A stretch of 64,000 nt of DNA from Enterobacter sp. Ag1 (GTDB lineage Bacteria; Pseudomonadota; Gammaproteobacteria; Enterobacterales; Enterobacteriaceae): contig AKXM01000060.1 of the NCBI GenBank assembly GCA_000277545.1, forward strand, positions 62,001 to 126,000. The letters run 5' to 3'. Both the position numbers and the translations under genes were made by a program. Of this stretch, positions 10,437 to 23,032 are shown piece after piece. The first letter of the stretch is position 1. Every line of letters begins with the position of its first letter. The notes below the pieces were generated by a model, which had not been told where the DNA came from, searched no databases, and saw only the letters and a list, made by a program, of their open reading frames with translations.

Positions 10437-12203
10437 ATGAGAGCAGCGGCAAAAACGCTTAAACCAAAACGTCAGGAAGAACAGGCCAACTTTGTGAGTT
10501 GGCGTTTTGCGTTGCTCTGCGGTTGCATTCTGTTGGCGCTGGCTTTCCTTCTGGGCCGTGTTGCCTGGCTGCAGATAATCAACCCGGACATGCTGGTACG
10601 TCAGGGTGACATGCGTTCATTGCGCGTGCAGGAAGTGTCTACTTCCCGAGGGATGATAAGCGATCGCGCGGGACGCCCTCTTGCGGTTAGCGTACCGGTA
10701 AATGCCGTCTGGGCCGACCCGAAAGAATTGCATGACGCTGGCGGAGTCACGCTGGACAACCGCTGGAAAGCGCTAGCCGATGCACTAAAAATGCCTCTCG
10801 ACCAGCTTTCATCCCGCGTGAACAGCAACCCCAATGGGCGGTTTATTTATCTTGCGCGTCAGGTTAACCCGGATATTGGCGACTACATCAAAAAGCTTAA
10901 GCTTCCGGGAATTCACCTTCGCCAGGAATCTCGTCGCTACTACCCATCCGGCGAAGTGACTGCTCACCTCATCGGCTTTACCAACGTGGACAGCGAAGGG
11001 ATCGAGGGGGTGGAAAAAAGCTTTGATAAATGGCTCACCGGTCAGCCTGGCGAGCGCATTGTGCGTAAAGACCGCTACGGGCGCGTTATCGAAGACATTT
11101 CCTCTACCGACAGCCAGGCGGCCCATAACCTGGCTTTGAGCATTGATGAGCGCCTACAGGCGCTGGTTTATCGTGAACTGAATAACGCCGTTGCCTTCAA
11201 CAAAGCCGAATCGGGCAGTGCCGTTTTGGTTGATGTTAATACTGGTGAAGTTCTGGCGATGGCGAACAGCCCGTCCTACAACCCGAACAATCTAACCGGC
11301 ACGGCAAAAGACGTAATGCGTAACCGCACCATCACCGACGTCTTCGAGCCGGGTTCCACCGTTAAGCCGATGGTGGTAATGACCGCGTTGCAGCGTGGTG
11401 TGGTGAATGAAAATAGCGTACTGAATACGATTCCGTACCGCATTAATGGTCATGAGATCAAAGATGTGGCGCGGTACAGCGAATTGACCCTTACCGGGGT
11501 ATTACAGAAGTCGAGTAACGTCGGTGTTTCTAAGCTGGCGTTAGCGATGCCCTCCTCAGCGTTAGTAGATACTTACTCACGTTTTGGACTGGGAAAAGCG
11601 ACCAATTTGGGGTTGGTCGGGGAACGCAGTGGCTTATATCCTCAAAAACAACGGTGGTCTGACATAGAGAGGGCCACCTTCTCTTTCGGCTATGGGCTAA
11701 TGGTAACCCCGTTACAGTTAGCGCGAGTCTACGCAACGATTGGCAGCTACGGCATTTATCGCCCGCTGTCGATAACCAAAGTTGACCCGCCGGTTCCCGG
11801 CGAGCGTATCTTTGCTGAATCAACCGTCCGCACCGTGGTGCACATGATGGAAAGCGTGGCGCTTCCCGGCGGCGGCGGCGTGAAGGCGGCCATTAAGGGC
11901 TACCGTATTGCGATTAAAACCGGTACTGCGAAAAAAGTCGGGCCGGACGGTAAATACATAAACAAATACATTGCTTACACCGCAGGCGTTGCGCCAGCCA
12001 GCCAGCCGCGATTTGCGCTGGTGGTGGTTATCAATGACCCGCAGGGCGGTAAGTATTACGGCGGTGCCGTATCTGCACCTGTGTTCGGTGCCATCATGGG
12101 CGGCGTACTGCGCACCATGAACATCGAGCCGGATGCGCTGGCAACCGGTGAGAAAAGCGAATTTGTAATTAATCAGAAAGAGGCATCAGGTGGCAGATCG
12201 TAA
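10437..12203 (+). CDS. ftsI: septal peptidoglycan transpeptidase FtsI (PBP3)
   Basis: Class B penicillin-binding protein that cross-links septal peptidoglycan with FtsW. The ATG at 10437 gives 588 residues, the E. coli length; an in-frame GTG three codons earlier sits too close to the AGGA site. A cytoplasmic tail is followed by a transmembrane helix at about 24-43, the non-catalytic pedestal domain and the transpeptidase domain. The active-site motifs are S307-x-x-K in [12 protein letters not shown] near 359 and KTGT near 494. The C-terminal processing tail is present. The end overlaps murE by 14 bases. Confidence 0.97.
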   Translation: MRAAAKTLKPKRQEEQANFVSWRFALLCGCILLALAFLLGRVAWLQIINPDMLVRQGDMRSLRVQEVSTSRGMISDRAGRPLAVSVPVNAVWADPKELHDAGGVTLDNRWKALADALKMPLDQLSSRVNSNPNGRFIYLARQVNPDIGDYIKKLKLPGIHLRQESRRYYPSGEVTAHLIGFTNVDSEGIEGVEKSFDKWLTGQPGERIVRKDRYGRVIEDISSTDSQAAHNLALSIDERLQALVYRELNNAVAFNKAESGSAVLVDVNTGEVLAMANSPSYNPNNLTGTAKDVMRNRTITDVFEPGSTVKPMVVMTALQRGVVNENSVLNTIPYRINGHEIKDVARYSELTLTGVLQKSSNVGVSKLALAMPSSALVDTYSRFGLGKATNLGLVGERSGLYPQKQRWSDIERATFSFGYGLMVTPLQLARVYATIGSYGIYRPLSITKVDPPVPGERIFAESTVRTVVHMMESVALPGGGGVKAAIKGYRIAIKTGTAKKVGPDGKYINKYIAYTAGVAPASQPRFALVVVINDPQGGKYYGGAVSAPVFGAIMGGVLRTMNIEPDALATGEKSEFVINQKEASGGRS

Positions 12204-13677
12204 TTTGAGCGACCTTCTTGCTCCGTGGGTAGCCGGGCTACCTGCGAGAGCGCTGCGAGAGATGACACTCGACAGCCGCGTGGCGGCTGCGGGCGATCTT
12301 TTTGTGGCCGTGGTCGGTCATCAGGCGGACGGGCGTCGTTATATCCCGCAGGCGATAGCACAGGGTGTGGCTGCCGTGATCGCAGAAGCGGACGGTGAAG
12401 CGGCGGATGGCGAAGTTCGCGAGATGCACGGCGTACCGGTCATTTACCTGAGCCAGTTGCATCAGCGCTTGTCTGCATTGGCTGGCCGTTTCTATCATCA
12501 ACCTTCTGAATCCTTACGTCTGGTTGGTGTCACCGGCACCAACGGCAAAACGACAACGACTCAACTGTTGGCGCAGTGGGCGCAGCTGCTGGGTGAAACC
12601 GGCGCAGTGATGGGGACCGTAGGCAATGGCCTGCTCGGGCAGGTTGTGCCGACAGAAAATACCACGGGTTCTGCGGTAGACGTGCAGCACGTGCTGGCGA
12701 GCCTGAAGGCTCAAGGTGCAACCTTTGGTGCCATGGAAGTTTCATCCCATGGTCTGGTTCAGCATCGCGTGGCGGCGCTGAAGTTTGCCGCGTCAGTGTT
12801 TACCAATTTAAGCCGCGATCACCTTGATTATCACGGTGATATGGCGAATTACGAAGCCGCTAAGTGGCTGTTGTTTTCCGAGCATGACTGCGGTCAGGCG
12901 ATCATCAACGCCGATGACGAAGTGGGTCACCGCTGGTTGGCGCGCCTGCCGGATGCCGTGGCGGTCACGATGGAAAATAACCTTGAGCCGGGGGCGCATG
13001 GGCGCTGGCTGAAAGCGGATGAAGTGGTTTATCACGATGGTGGAGCGACGATTCACTTCAGTTCATCGTGGGGCAATGGCGAAATTGAAAGCCGCCTGAT
13101 GGGCGCGTTTAACGTCAGTAATCTGCTGTTGGCTTTAGCCACGCTGCTGGCGCTGGGTTATCCGCTCGAAGCATTAATTGCCACAGGCCCGCGTCTACAA
13201 CCTGTTTGTGGGCGAATGGAAGTGTTCAGCACTACCGGCAAACCTACCGTGGTAGTGGATTATGCCCACACGCCGGATGCGTTGGAAAAAGCGCTACAGG
13301 CAGCTCGTCTGCACTGTTCCGGCAAACTGTGGTGTGTATTCGGCTGTGGCGGCGATCGCGATAAAGGTAAGCGGCCAATTATGGGCGGTATTGCCGAACA
13401 ATATGCCGATGTGGTGGTGGTGACCGATGACAACCCACGCACCGAAGAACCGAAGGCCATCGTCGACGATATCCTGACCGGTATGCTGGATGCAGGCCGT
13501 GCGCACGTTGTGCTGGGCCGCGCAGAGGCGGTGACTAACGCGATTATGCAGGCCAAAGAAAATGATGTGGTTCTGCTGGCGGGCAAAGGCCACGAGGACT
13601 ATCAGATTGTTGGCAACCGTCGTCTGGATTACTCCGACCGCGTTACCGCAGCGCGCCTGCTGGGGGTTGTGGCATGA
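12190..13677 (+). CDS. murE: UDP-MurNAc-tripeptide synthetase (meso-diaminopimelate adding)
   Basis: Adds meso-diaminopimelate to UDP-MurNAc-L-Ala-D-Glu in the cytoplasm. The start codon is GTG inside the 3' end of ftsI, 14 bases before that gene's end; it gives the conserved MADRNL N-terminus and 495 residues. The ATP loop GTNGKTTTT is at residues 116-124 and the meso-DAP recognition motif DNPR is at 414-417, which argues against a lysine-adding enzyme. It overlaps murF by four bases (ATGA). Confidence 0.97.
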   Translation: MADRNLSDLLAPWVAGLPARALREMTLDSRVAAAGDLFVAVVGHQADGRRYIPQAIAQGVAAVIAEADGEAADGEVREMHGVPVIYLSQLHQRLSALAGRFYHQPSESLRLVGVTGTNGKTTTTQLLAQWAQLLGETGAVMGTVGNGLLGQVVPTENTTGSAVDVQHVLASLKAQGATFGAMEVSSHGLVQHRVAALKFAASVFTNLSRDHLDYHGDMANYEAAKWLLFSEHDCGQAIINADDEVGHRWLARLPDAVAVTMENNLEPGAHGRWLKADEVVYHDGGATIHFSSSWGNGEIESRLMGAFNVSNLLLALATLLALGYPLEALIATGPRLQPVCGRMEVFSTTGKPTVVVDYAHTPDALEKALQAARLHCSGKLWCVFGCGGDRDKGKRPIMGGIAEQYADVVVVTDDNPRTEEPKAIVDDILTGMLDAGRAHVVLGRAEAVTNAIMQAKENDVVLLAGKGHEDYQIVGNRRLDYSDRVTAARLLGVVA

Positions 13678-15032
13678 TTCGCGTCTCCCTGAAGCAACTG
13701 GCATCCATTCTTAATGGGCAGCTACATGGCGCAGACACCGACATTATTGATGTCACAACGGATACCCGTAAGCTGACAGCTGGCTGTCTGTTTGTTGCGC
13801 TGAAAGGCGAGCGTTTTGATGCCCATGACTTTGCCGCCGATGCGGTGAAAGGCGGGGCAGGCGCATTATTGGTTAACCGTAAGCTGGATATTGATGTTCC
13901 CCAACTGGTTGTGGCCGATACCCGCCTTGCTTTTGGCGAACTAGGTGCGTGGGTTCGCCAGCAGGTGCCTACTCGCGTTGTGGCACTAACCGGCTCTTCC
14001 GGCAAAACCTCCGTGAAGGAAATGGCGGCATCTATTCTGCGCCAGTGCGGCAACACGCTTTATACAGCTGGCAACCTGAATAACGATATTGGCGTGCCGA
14101 TGACGCTGCTGCGCCTGACGCCGGAATACGATTATGCCGTTATTGAGCTGGGTGCAAACCACCAGGGGGAAATCGCCTGGACCGTAGGGTTAACCCGCCC
14201 GGAAGCGGCTCTGGTAAACAACCTGGCGGCTGCGCATCTTGAAGGGTTTGGTTCCCTGGTGGGCGTGGCAAAAGCCAAAGGCGAGATCTTTACCGGCCTC
14301 GCGGCAAACGGTACGGCGATCCTTAACGCAGATAACAACGACTGGCTGAACTGGCAGGCGATCATTGGCGATCGTAAAACCTGGCGCTTCTCACCGAACG
14401 CTGCCGGAAGCGATTTCACCGCAACGAATATCCATATCACCTCCCACGGTACCGAATTTACTCTGCATACGCCGCAGGGCGATGTTGATGTCATTCTGCC
14501 TTTGCCGGGTCGCCACAATATTGCTAACTCGCTGGCGGCTACCGCATTAGCGATGTCCGTTGGCGCGACGCTCGAATCCGTAAAAGCGGGGCTTGCTGAG
14601 CTTAAAGCCGTGCCGGGCCGCCTGTTCCCTATCCAGCTTGCAGAGAATCAACTGCTTCTGGACGACAGCTACAACGCTAACGTGGGTTCAATGACCGCGG
14701 CGGCACAGGTTCTGTCAGAAATGCCGGGTTATCGTGTGATGGTAGTTGGCGATATGGGCGAGCTGGGTGAGGAAGCCGAAGCTTGCCATCGTCAGGTTGG
14801 CGAAGCGGCAAAAGCCGCAGGTATTGACCGTGTTTTGAGCGTTGGCGTGTTAAGCAAAACGCTGAGTGACGCATCAGAAGTTGGTGAACATTTTGCCGAT
14901 AAACAGGCCGTGGTGGCGCGTTTGAAAGCGCTTATCGCGGAACATTCAATTTTAACCATTTTGGTGAAAGGTTCACGTAGTGCGGCCATGGAAGAGGTGG
15001 TTCGCGCATTACAGGAGAAACAAGCATGCTAG
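13674..15032 (+). CDS. murF: UDP-MurNAc-tripeptide D-alanyl-D-alanine ligase
   Basis: Adds the D-Ala-D-Ala dipeptide to complete UDP-MurNAc-pentapeptide. It has 452 residues, the family length. The ATP loop GSSGKTS lies at 107-113 and the conserved DDSYNAN block in the C-terminal part marks the Mur ligase C domain. Its start overlaps murE by four bases and its end overlaps mraY by seven bases. No key residue appears missing. Confidence 0.97.
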   Translation: MIRVSLKQLASILNGQLHGADTDIIDVTTDTRKLTAGCLFVALKGERFDAHDFAADAVKGGAGALLVNRKLDIDVPQLVVADTRLAFGELGAWVRQQVPTRVVALTGSSGKTSVKEMAASILRQCGNTLYTAGNLNNDIGVPMTLLRLTPEYDYAVIELGANHQGEIAWTVGLTRPEAALVNNLAAAHLEGFGSLVGVAKAKGEIFTGLAANGTAILNADNNDWLNWQAIIGDRKTWRFSPNAAGSDFTATNIHITSHGTEFTLHTPQGDVDVILPLPGRHNIANSLAATALAMSVGATLESVKAGLAELKAVPGRLFPIQLAENQLLLDDSYNANVGSMTAAAQVLSEMPGYRVMVVGDMGELGEEAEACHRQVGEAAKAAGIDRVLSVGVLSKTLSDASEVGEHFADKQAVVARLKALIAEHSILTILVKGSRSAAMEEVVRALQEKQAC

Positions 15033-16108
15033 TTTGGCTGGCCGAACATTTGGTCAAATATTATTCCGGCTTTAACGTCTTTTCCTATCTGACGTTTCGC
15101 GCCATCGTCAGCCTGCTGACCGCTCTGTTTATCTCCCTGTGGATGGGACCGCGGATGATCGCGCGTTTACAGCAACTCTCCTTCGGGCAGGTTGTACGTA
15201 ACGATGGTCCAGAGTCGCACTTTAGCAAGAAAGGGACGCCAACCATGGGCGGGATCATGATCCTGACCGCCATTGTGGTGTCCGTGCTGATGTGGGCTTA
15301 TCCCTCGAACCCTTACGTCTGGTGCGTGCTGTTCGTACTGATCGGCTTCGGGATTGTTGGCTTTGTCGATGACTACCGCAAAGTGGTTCGTAAGGATACC
15401 AAAGGTCTGATTGCTCGCTGGAAATACTTATGGATGTCGGTGATTGCACTGGTCGTTGCTTTCACAATGTATGCAGCCGGGAAAGGGACGCCAGCAACTG
15501 AACTTGTTGTGCCGTTCTTCAAAGACGTGATGCCGCAGCTTGGTTTGTTCTATGTACTGCTGGCGTATTTTGTAATTGTTGGTACCGGTAATGCGGTAAA
15601 CCTGACGGATGGTCTTGATGGCCTGGCGATTATGCCTACCGTGTTTGTCGCTGCAGGTTTTGCGCTGGTGGCATGGGCTACGGGGAACATGAATTTTGCG
15701 GGCTACCTGCACATTCCTTACCTGCGCCATGCGGGTGAACTAGTTATCGTCTGTACGGCGATTGTCGGCGCAGGCCTGGGCTTCCTGTGGTTCAACACAT
15801 ACCCGGCTCAGGTCTTCATGGGCGATGTAGGCTCGTTGGCTCTTGGCGGGGCGCTGGGGACTATCGCGGTACTGCTGCGTCAGGAGTTCCTGCTGGTGAT
15901 TATGGGTGGCGTGTTCGTCGTTGAAACGCTTTCGGTGATCCTGCAGGTGGGCTCGTTCAAGCTCAGAGGGCAGCGTATCTTCCGTATGGCGCCCATTCAC
16001 CATCACTATGAATTGAAAGGCTGGCCGGAGCCACGCGTGATTGTGCGCTTCTGGATTATTTCGCTGATGCTGGTGCTTATTGGCCTGGCTACGCTGAAGG
16101 TTCGCTAA
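15026..16108 (+). CDS. mraY: phospho-MurNAc-pentapeptide translocase
   Basis: Transfers phospho-MurNAc-pentapeptide to undecaprenyl phosphate, forming lipid I on the inner face of the cytoplasmic membrane. It has 360 residues with about ten transmembrane segments. The paired catalytic aspartates D115-D116 lie in [18 protein letters not shown] follows in the middle, and the HHHYELKGW loop is near the C-terminus. The start overlaps murF, and murD begins two bases after the stop. Confidence 0.97.
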   Translation: MLVWLAEHLVKYYSGFNVFSYLTFRAIVSLLTALFISLWMGPRMIARLQQLSFGQVVRNDGPESHFSKKGTPTMGGIMILTAIVVSVLMWAYPSNPYVWCVLFVLIGFGIVGFVDDYRKVVRKDTKGLIARWKYLWMSVIALVVAFTMYAAGKGTPATELVVPFFKDVMPQLGLFYVLLAYFVIVGTGNAVNLTDGLDGLAIMPTVFVAAGFALVAWATGNMNFAGYLHIPYLRHAGELVIVCTAIVGAGLGFLWFNTYPAQVFMGDVGSLALGGALGTIAVLLRQEFLLVIMGGVFVVETLSVILQVGSFKLRGQRIFRMAPIHHHYELKGWPEPRVIVRFWIISLMLVLIGLATLKVR

Positions 16109-16110
16109 AT

Positions 16111-17427
16111 ATGGCAGATTACCAGGGTAAAAATGTTGTCATCATTGGACTGGGCCTGACGGGCCTGTCCTGCGTGGATTTCTTTATTGCGCGCGGCATT
16201 ACGCCACGCGTAATGGATTCCCGTATCTCCCCTCCTGGTCTTGATAAGCTGCCTGAGAACGTTGATCGTCATACCGGTTCGCTGAATGAGGACTGGTTGC
16301 TGGCGGCGGATTTGATTATTGCCAGCCCTGGCGTGGCGCTGGCAACTCCAGCCTTGAGTGCGGCGGTGGATGCCGGGGTCGAGGTCATTGGTGATATAGA
16401 GCTGTTTTGCCGAGAGGCCCAGGCGCCGATTGTCGCGATTACCGGCTCCAACGGTAAAAGTACCGTCACCACCCTGGTGGGAGAGATGGCGAAAGCCGCG
16501 GGGGTGAACGTGGGCGTTGGCGGAAATATTGGTCTGCCGGCGTTGATGCTGCTGGACAAAGGCTGTGAGCTTTATGTTCTTGAGCTATCAAGCTTCCAGT
16601 TGGAAACCACCCATAGCCTGAAGGCTGCGGCGGCGACCGTTCTGAACGTGACGGAAGATCATATGGATCGCTATCCGTTCGGGATGCAGCAATATCGTGC
16701 GGCAAAACTGAGCATCTATGAAAATGCCAAAGTTTGCGTGGTCAACGCAGATGACGCATTAACGATGCCGGTACGCGGCGCGGACGAGCGCTGTATCAGC
16801 TTCGGTGTGGACGTCGGCGATTATCATCTTAATCGTCAGCAGGGTGACACCTGGCTGCGGGTGAAAGGGGAGAAAATCCTCAACACCAAAGAAATGAAAC
16901 TGGTTGGGCAGCATAACTACACTAACGCGCTGGCAGCGCTGGCGCTGGCGGATGCGGTGAATCTGCCTCGTTCCAGCAGCCTGAAAGCGTTGACCACCTA
17001 TACTGGCCTGGCTCATCGCTTCCAACTGGCCTGGGAACGGAATGGCGTTCGCTGGATTAATGACTCTAAAGCCACCAACGTCGGCAGTACTGAAGCCGCG
17101 TTAAACGGTCTGCACGTTGAAGGAACTCTGCATCTTTTGTTAGGCGGAGACGGCAAGTCTGCCGACTTCTCACCTTTAGCTCGCTACCTGCAGGGTGATC
17201 GCGTACGCCTTTACTGCTTTGGCCGTGACGGTGCTGAACTGGCTGAGTTACGCCCGGATATTGCCGAGCGTACAGAAACCATGGAGCAGGCGATGAAGCT
17301 TGCCACGGCACGTGTAGAATCTGGCGATATGGTGCTGCTCTCTCCAGCCTGCGCGAGTCTCGATCAGTTTAAAAACTTTGAACAACGCGGCGACATGTTT
17401 ACTCAATTAGCGAAGGAGCTAGGCTGA
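16111..17427 (+). CDS. murD: UDP-MurNAc-L-alanine D-glutamate ligase
   Basis: Adds D-glutamate to UDP-MurNAc-L-Ala. It has 438 residues, the same as E. coli. The N-terminal nucleotide-sugar fold contains GLGLTGLS, the ATP loop GSNGKST is at residues 112-118, and [21 protein letters not shown]-type C-terminal domain sequences follow. The stop codon shares its last base with the ftsW start (TGATG), so ftsW is translationally coupled. Confidence 0.97.
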   Translation: MADYQGKNVVIIGLGLTGLSCVDFFIARGITPRVMDSRISPPGLDKLPENVDRHTGSLNEDWLLAADLIIASPGVALATPALSAAVDAGVEVIGDIELFCREAQAPIVAITGSNGKSTVTTLVGEMAKAAGVNVGVGGNIGLPALMLLDKGCELYVLELSSFQLETTHSLKAAAATVLNVTEDHMDRYPFGMQQYRAAKLSIYENAKVCVVNADDALTMPVRGADERCISFGVDVGDYHLNRQQGDTWLRVKGEKILNTKEMKLVGQHNYTNALAALALADAVNLPRSSSLKALTTYTGLAHRFQLAWERNGVRWINDSKATNVGSTEAALNGLHVEGTLHLLLGGDGKSADFSPLARYLQGDRVRLYCFGRDGAELAELRPDIAERTETMEQAMKLATARVESGDMVLLSPACASLDQFKNFEQRGDMFTQLAKELG

Positions 17428-18671
17428 TGCGTTTATCTCTCCCTCGCCTTCGCGTCCCCAGTATTCCAGGGTTTGGTATCCTGGCCTGGGTCGCTTCGGC
17501 GTTAAAAGGGTGGGTAATGGGCTCCCGTGAGGCCGACGCCAACAGCATGGTGCTGTATGACCGCACGCTGCTTTGGTTGACCTTAGGCCTTGCTGCGATC
17601 GGTTTTATTATGGTGACCTCGGCGTCGATGCCGGTAGGCCAGCGCCTGGCAAACGATCCATTCCTGTTTGCCAAACGCGACGGGCTCTACATCATCGTCG
17701 CGTTTGTGCTGGCGATGGTGACGCTGCGCTTGCCGATGGATTTCTGGCAGCGTCACAGCACGGCCATGCTGCTGGCTTCGATCGTGATGCTGCTGATTGT
17801 ACTGGTCGTCGGTAGCTCGGTTAATGGGGCATCGCGCTGGATTGCTTTCGGCCCGCTGCGTATTCAGCCCGCAGAGTTTTCCAAGCTGTCACTGTTCTGT
17901 TATCTCGCCAACTACCTTGTGCGCAAGGTGGATGAAGTTCGAAATAACCTGCGCGGCTTCCTGAAGCCAATGGGCGTGATTCTGGTGATGGCCGTTCTGC
18001 TGCTAGCCCAGCCTGACCTTGGTACCGTAGTTGTGCTGTTTGTCACTACGCTGGCGATGTTGTTCCTCGCAGGAGCAAAGCTGTGGCAGTTTATCGCGAT
18101 CATCGGGATGGGGATCTCGGCAGTTATCCTGCTGATCCTCGCCGAACCTTACCGTATTCGCCGCGTAACGTCGTTCTGGAACCCGTGGGAAGATCCATTC
18201 GGCAGCGGCTACCAGTTAACGCAATCACTGATGGCTTTTGGGCGCGGTGAATTGTGGGGACAAGGGCTTGGGAACTCGGTTCAGAAGCTGGAATATCTGC
18301 CTGAAGCGCACACTGACTTTATCTTCTCTATCATCGGCGAGGAGCTGGGATATATCGGTGTGGTGCTTGCACTTTTGATGGTATTCTTCGTCGCTTTTCG
18401 CGCGATGTCCATCGGCAAGCGCGCGCTGGAATTGGATCAGCGTTTCTCCGGTTTCCTGGCGTGTTCTATCGGGATCTGGTTTAGCTTCCAGGCGCTGGTT
18501 AACGTTGGCGCTGCGGCGGGGATGTTGCCCACGAAAGGCCTGACGCTGCCGCTTATCAGTTACGGCGGTTCCAGCCTGTTGATTATGTCCACGGCAATCA
18601 TGCTGTTGTTGAGAATAGATTATGAAACGCGTCTGGCTAAGGCTCAGGCGTTTACACGGAGTGCCAAATGA
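17427..18671 (+). CDS. ftsW: septal peptidoglycan glycosyltransferase FtsW
   Basis: SEDS-family polymerase that builds septal glycan strands from lipid II together with FtsI. It has 414 residues, the E. coli length, and about ten membrane-spanning helices after a cytoplasmic N-terminus. The conserved SEDS blocks [28 protein letters not shown] and [11 protein letters not shown] are all present. It lies between murD and murG and overlaps murG by four bases. Confidence 0.97.
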   Translation: MRLSLPRLRVPSIPGFGILAWVASALKGWVMGSREADANSMVLYDRTLLWLTLGLAAIGFIMVTSASMPVGQRLANDPFLFAKRDGLYIIVAFVLAMVTLRLPMDFWQRHSTAMLLASIVMLLIVLVVGSSVNGASRWIAFGPLRIQPAEFSKLSLFCYLANYLVRKVDEVRNNLRGFLKPMGVILVMAVLLLAQPDLGTVVVLFVTTLAMLFLAGAKLWQFIAIIGMGISAVILLILAEPYRIRRVTSFWNPWEDPFGSGYQLTQSLMAFGRGELWGQGLGNSVQKLEYLPEAHTDFIFSIIGEELGYIGVVLALLMVFFVAFRAMSIGKRALELDQRFSGFLACSIGIWFSFQALVNVGAAAGMLPTKGLTLPLISYGGSSLLIMSTAIMLLLRIDYETRLAKAQAFTRSAK

Positions 18672-19735
18672 CGGGCAAAGCGAAGCGATTGATGGTGATG
18701 GCGGGTGGTACAGGTGGGCATGTTTTCCCAGGCCTGGCCGTTGCCCATCACCTTCGGGCGGAAGGATGGGATATTCGCTGGCTTGGTACTGCGGACCGTA
18801 TGGAAGCCGATCTGGTGCCGAAAAACGGGATTGAGATCGATTTTATTCGCATTTCTGGCCTGCGCGGCAAAGGCGTAAAGGCCTTGTTGATGGCTCCTGT
18901 ACGTATTTTTAACGCGTGGCGCCAGGCTCGCGCCATCATGAAAGCTTGGAAGCCGGATGTTGTGCTGGGCATGGGCGGGTATGTTTCCGGACCCGGTGGT
19001 CTGGCTGCCTGGTCTCTTGGCATTCCGGTTGTCTTGCATGAACAGAACGGCATTGCCGGTCTGACGAATAAATGGTTGGCAAAGATCGCCACCAAGGTAA
19101 TGCAGGCCTTTCCCGGTGCATTCCCTGAAGCGGACGTTGTTGGCAATCCGGTGCGGACAGATGTGCTTGCTTTACCGCTGCCGCAAGAGCGTTTTGCCGG
19201 AAGAGAAGGTCCGGTTCGCGTGCTGGTTGTCGGCGGTTCTCAGGGCGCTCGAGTGTTGAACCAAACCATGCCGCAGGTCGCGGGGCGTTTAGGTGAATCC
19301 GTGACTGTCTGGCACCAAACCGGAAAGGGTGGTCAGGCGGTTGTGCAGCAGGCTTACGCTGAAGCAGGGCAGCCTCAGCACAAGGTCACCGAGTTTATTG
19401 ATGATATGGCAGCAGCCTACGAATGGGCTGATGTTGTGGTTTGTCGCTCCGGGGCGTTAACCGTGAGTGAAATCGCGGCTGCAGGGTTACCAGCCTTGTT
19501 CGTTCCTTTCCAGCACAAAGATCGGCAGCAGTACTGGAATGCGCTGCCGCTGGAAAAAGCGGGCGCCGCGAAAATACTGGAGCAACCGCAGTTTACCGTG
19601 GATGCCGTTACCCGTACCCTGGCCGGATGGGACAGAGCAACGCTGCTGGCAATGGCCGAGCGAGCGCGCGCTGCCTCCATTCCTGATGCAACTGAACGTG
19701 TAGCAAACGAAGTCAGCGCCGCAGCGCGCGCGTAA
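18668..19735 (+). CDS. murG: UDP-GlcNAc:lipid I N-acetylglucosaminyltransferase
   Basis: Converts lipid I to lipid II at the inner face of the membrane. It is a GT28-family GT-B enzyme of 355 residues. The first glycine loop GGTGGH is at 13-18, a second loop GGSQGAR begins the C-terminal domain, and [15 protein letters not shown] binds the donor. The ATG overlaps the ftsW stop (ATGA). A 70-base gap before murC is the largest break within the central cluster. Confidence 0.97.
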   Translation: MTGKAKRLMVMAGGTGGHVFPGLAVAHHLRAEGWDIRWLGTADRMEADLVPKNGIEIDFIRISGLRGKGVKALLMAPVRIFNAWRQARAIMKAWKPDVVLGMGGYVSGPGGLAAWSLGIPVVLHEQNGIAGLTNKWLAKIATKVMQAFPGAFPEADVVGNPVRTDVLALPLPQERFAGREGPVRVLVVGGSQGARVLNQTMPQVAGRLGESVTVWHQTGKGGQAVVQQAYAEAGQPQHKVTEFIDDMAAAYEWADVVVCRSGALTVSEIAAAGLPALFVPFQHKDRQQYWNALPLEKAGAAKILEQPQFTVDAVTRTLAGWDRATLLAMAERARAASIPDATERVANEVSAAARA

Positions 19736-19805
19736 TACTTGTGGGTGGCAAATTGTCGCCCGTAAATTTGATGTAATGGCGGCATGCCGCTTGCAGGTTT
19801 AGAGA

Positions 19806-21281
19806 ATGAATACACAACAACTGGCGAAACTGCGTTCAATTGTGCCTGAGATGCGTCGCGTCCGGCACATTCACTTTGTTGGCATCGGCGGCGCCGGTAT
19901 GGGCGGTATTGCTGAAGTATTGGCTAACGAAGGTTACCAGATCAGCGGTTCCGATTTGGCGCCGAACCCGGTCACGCAGCAGTTGTCGGCACTGGGTGCC
20001 ACGATTTATTTCAACCATCGCCCTGAAAATGTGCGCGAGGCAAGCGTGGTTGTTGTTTCTACGGCAATTTCTGCGGATAACCCGGAAATTGTTGCTGCCC
20101 ACGAAGCGCGTATTCCGGTCATCCGTCGTGCTGAAATGCTGGCTGAACTGATGCGTTTCCGTCACGGCATTGCGATTGCGGGGACGCATGGCAAAACCAC
20201 GACAACGGCGATGGTATCGAGCATTTATGCCGAAGCGGGCCTGGATCCAACGTTTGTAAATGGTGGTCTGGTGAAAGCCGCAGGTGTCCATGCCCGCCTG
20301 GGCAACAGTCGCTACCTGATTGCAGAGGCTGACGAAAGCGATGCTTCGTTCCTGCACCTGCAACCGATGGTCTCTATTGTGACCAATATCGAAGCCGATC
20401 ATATGGATACTTACCAGGGCGACTTCGAAAATTTAAAGCAGACGTTTATTAATTTCCTGCACAACTTGCCGTTTTATGGACGTGCGGTGATGTGCGTAGA
20501 CGATCCGGTGATTCGTGAGCTTCTGCCGCGCGTGGGTCGTCAAATCACCACATATGGCTTTAGCGACGACGCGGATGTGCGCGTTGAAAATTATCAGCAA
20601 AAGGGCGCTCAGGGCTTTTTCACCATTGTGCGTCAGGACAAGCCTGAGATGCATGTGGTGCTGAATGCGCCAGGCCGCCATAACGCGCTGAATGCGGCTG
20701 CCGCGGTTGCCGTCGCGACGGAAGAGGGCATCGAAGACGACGCTATTTTGCGTGCGCTCGAAAGCTTCCAGGGGACGGGGCGCCGTTTCGATTTCCTGGG
20801 CGAATATCCGCTGGCACCGGTAAACGGCAAAGCGGGCACCGCTATGCTGGTGGACGACTATGGCCACCACCCGACGGAAGTGGATGCCACCATTAAGGCG
20901 GCGCGCGCAGGCTGGCCGGATAAAAATCTGGTGATGATTTTCCAGCCGCACCGCTATACGCGTACGCGTGATTTGTATGATGACTTTGCTGGGGTGCTGT
21001 CCCAGGTTGACTCCCTGGTGATGCTGGAAGTTTATCCTGCAGGTGAAGCACCCATTCCTGGTGCGGATAGCCGTTCTTTATGCCGCACCATTCGCGGCCG
21101 TGGCAAAGTTGACCCTATTTTAGTTTCCGATCATGCGGAAGTGGCGGAAATTTTAGCTCCTGTGTTGACGGGAAATGATTTGATCCTCGTTCAAGGTGCC
21201 GGGAATATCGGCAAAATCGCCCGAAACCTGGCTGAAATCAAATTGCAGCCTCAAACTAAAGAGGAAGGGCGTCATGGCTGA
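19806..21281 (+). CDS. murC: UDP-MurNAc L-alanine ligase
   Basis: Adds L-alanine to UDP-MurNAc, the first amino acid of the stem peptide. It has 491 residues. The N-terminal Rossmann loop GIGGAGMGG is at residues 27-35 and the ATP loop GTHGKTTTT is at 126-134. The [10 protein letters not shown] motif marks the C-terminal half. The last eight bases overlap ddlB. It follows murG after a 70-base gap with a modest GAG ribosome site. Confidence 0.97.
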   Translation: MNTQQLAKLRSIVPEMRRVRHIHFVGIGGAGMGGIAEVLANEGYQISGSDLAPNPVTQQLSALGATIYFNHRPENVREASVVVVSTAISADNPEIVAAHEARIPVIRRAEMLAELMRFRHGIAIAGTHGKTTTTAMVSSIYAEAGLDPTFVNGGLVKAAGVHARLGNSRYLIAEADESDASFLHLQPMVSIVTNIEADHMDTYQGDFENLKQTFINFLHNLPFYGRAVMCVDDPVIRELLPRVGRQITTYGFSDDADVRVENYQQKGAQGFFTIVRQDKPEMHVVLNAPGRHNALNAAAAVAVATEEGIEDDAILRALESFQGTGRRFDFLGEYPLAPVNGKAGTAMLVDDYGHHPTEVDATIKAARAGWPDKNLVMIFQPHRYTRTRDLYDDFAGVLSQVDSLVMLEVYPAGEAPIPGADSRSLCRTIRGRGKVDPILVSDHAEVAEILAPVLTGNDLILVQGAGNIGKIARNLAEIKLQPQTKEEGRHG

Positions 21282-22194
21282 TAAGATCGCCGTTCTTCTG
21301 GGAGGAACCTCTGCTGAGCGCGAGGTCTCTCTGCAATCCGGCAGCGCGGTGCTGGCGGGATTAAAAGAAGCGGGTATTGATGCACATGCTTTTGATCCAC
21401 AAAGCGAGTCTGTACTTGAGCTGAAGGCTCAGGGGTTTGACAAGGTTTTTATCGCGCTGCACGGTCGCGGTGGTGAAGACGGGACTTTGCAAGGGCTGTT
21501 GGAGTTCCTTCAACTGCCTTATACCGGTAGCGGCGTTATGGCTTCGGCGATAACGATGGATAAGCTGCGCAGCAAACTGCTGTGGCAGGGGGCAGGTTTA
21601 CCCGTTGCACCATGGGTTGCCGTCAACCGTCAGGATTTTGCAGCAGGCCTGAGCGCAGCGCTGGTTGAGCGTGTTACTGCATTAGGTTTACCGGTTATCG
21701 TCAAGCCGAGCCGTGAAGGTTCCAGCGTAGGTATGTCTAAGGTGGACAGCGTAGATGTGCTGCCAGCCGCGCTTGAGCTGGCCTTCGAGCATGACGAAGA
21801 AGTGCTGATTGAAAAATGGTTGAGTGGCCCGGAGTATACGGTTGCGATTTTAGGCGAGGAAATTTTACCGTCTATTCGGATCCAACCTGCTGGAACCTTC
21901 TATGATTATGAAGCGAAGTATCTCTCTGATGAAACTCAATATTTCTGCCCCGGTGGATTAATTGAACAAAGAGAGCAGGAATTGCAGGCATTAGTTCTGC
22001 AGGCCTGGCAGATTCTCGGCTGTAGCGGCTGGGGCCGGGTCGATGTGATGTTGGATAGCGATGGTCAGTTTTACCTGTTAGAAGTGAACACTTCTCCGGG
22101 GATGACCAGCCACAGCCTGGTGCCGATGGCGGCTCGCCAGGCGGGAATGAGCTTCTCACAATTGGTTGTACGTATTTTGGAACTGGCGGACTGA
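21274..22194 (+). CDS. ddlB: D-alanine--D-alanine ligase B
   Basis: ATP-grasp ligase that forms D-Ala-D-Ala for MurF. The start at [11 protein letters not shown] follows GAGGAAGGG and gives 306 residues, the family length; the open frame reaches 26 codons further into murC and that start is rejected. SAEREVSL carries the catalytic glutamate, [12 protein letters not shown] the ATP-grasp loop, and [17 protein letters not shown] the metal-binding end. ftsQ follows one base after the stop. Confidence 0.96.
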   Translation: MADKIAVLLGGTSAEREVSLQSGSAVLAGLKEAGIDAHAFDPQSESVLELKAQGFDKVFIALHGRGGEDGTLQGLLEFLQLPYTGSGVMASAITMDKLRSKLLWQGAGLPVAPWVAVNRQDFAAGLSAALVERVTALGLPVIVKPSREGSSVGMSKVDSVDVLPAALELAFEHDEEVLIEKWLSGPEYTVAILGEEILPSIRIQPAGTFYDYEAKYLSDETQYFCPGGLIEQREQELQALVLQAWQILGCSGWGRVDVMLDSDGQFYLLEVNTSPGMTSHSLVPMAARQAGMSFSQLVVRILELAD

Positions 22195-22195
22195 T

Positions 22196-23032
22196 ATGTC
22201 GCAGGCTGCACTGAATGCGCGTAATCGTGCCGAGGAAAATGCCAGCGCTCGGCGCAGCAACGGCTCCCGTCTCGCAGGGATGATTTTCCTGGGCGCGGTA
22301 TTGTTGAGCGTGTTTATCGGCGGTTGGATTGTGGTGGGCTGGATGGAAGATGCCCAGCGTTTACCACTCTCCAGGCTGGTGGTAACCGGGGAGCGGCACT
22401 ACACACGTAATGATGATATACGCCAGTCTATTCTGGCCCTGGGGCCTCCGGGTACTTTTATGACCCAGGATGTGAATATCATCCAACAGCAGATAGAACG
22501 GTTGCCCTGGATCAAGCAGGCAAGCGTTAGAAAGCAGTGGCCGGACGAATTGAAGATTCATCTGGTTGAATATGTGCCGATAGCACGTTGGAATGACCAG
22601 CATATGGTTGACGCAGAGGGAAATTCCTTCAGCGTACCAGCAGAACGCACCAGCAAGCAGACTTTGCCGATGCTTTCCGGCCCGGAAGGCAGCGAAAACG
22701 AAGTTCTGCAAGGTTACCGTGACATGGGCGTGGTGCTGGCAAAGGATAAATTTACGTTGAAACAAGCGGCTATGACCGCTCGTCGCTCCTGGCAGTTGAC
22801 GCTGAATAACGGAATTAAGCTCAACCTTGGTCGGGGCGACACGATGAAACGTCTGGATCGTTTTGTAGAACTGTACCCGGTTCTGCAGCAGCAGGCGCAG
22901 GCTGATAACAAACGGATCAGTTATGTCGACCTGCGATACGATTCAGGCGCCGCGGTAGGTTGGGAGGCACTTCCTCCTCCGGTACCTAATCCGAATCAGC
23001 AACAGAATCAGGCACAGGCAGAACAACGATGA
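22196..23032 (+). CDS. ftsQ: cell division protein FtsQ
   Basis: Bitopic divisome scaffold that binds FtsB and FtsL. It has 278 residues (E. coli 276). A short cytoplasmic tail is followed by a transmembrane helix at about 26-48, the POTRA domain ([19 protein letters not shown] onward) and the beta domain with [12 protein letters not shown] near the end. The start follows the ddlB stop by one base. Its end overlaps ftsA by four bases. The tail is rich in Pro, Gln and Asn, as in relatives. Confidence 0.96.
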   Translation: MSQAALNARNRAEENASARRSNGSRLAGMIFLGAVLLSVFIGGWIVVGWMEDAQRLPLSRLVVTGERHYTRNDDIRQSILALGPPGTFMTQDVNIIQQQIERLPWIKQASVRKQWPDELKIHLVEYVPIARWNDQHMVDAEGNSFSVPAERTSKQTLPMLSGPEGSENEVLQGYRDMGVVLAKDKFTLKQAAMTARRSWQLTLNNGIKLNLGRGDTMKRLDRFVELYPVLQQQAQADNKRISYVDLRYDSGAAVGWEALPPPVPNPNQQQNQAQAEQR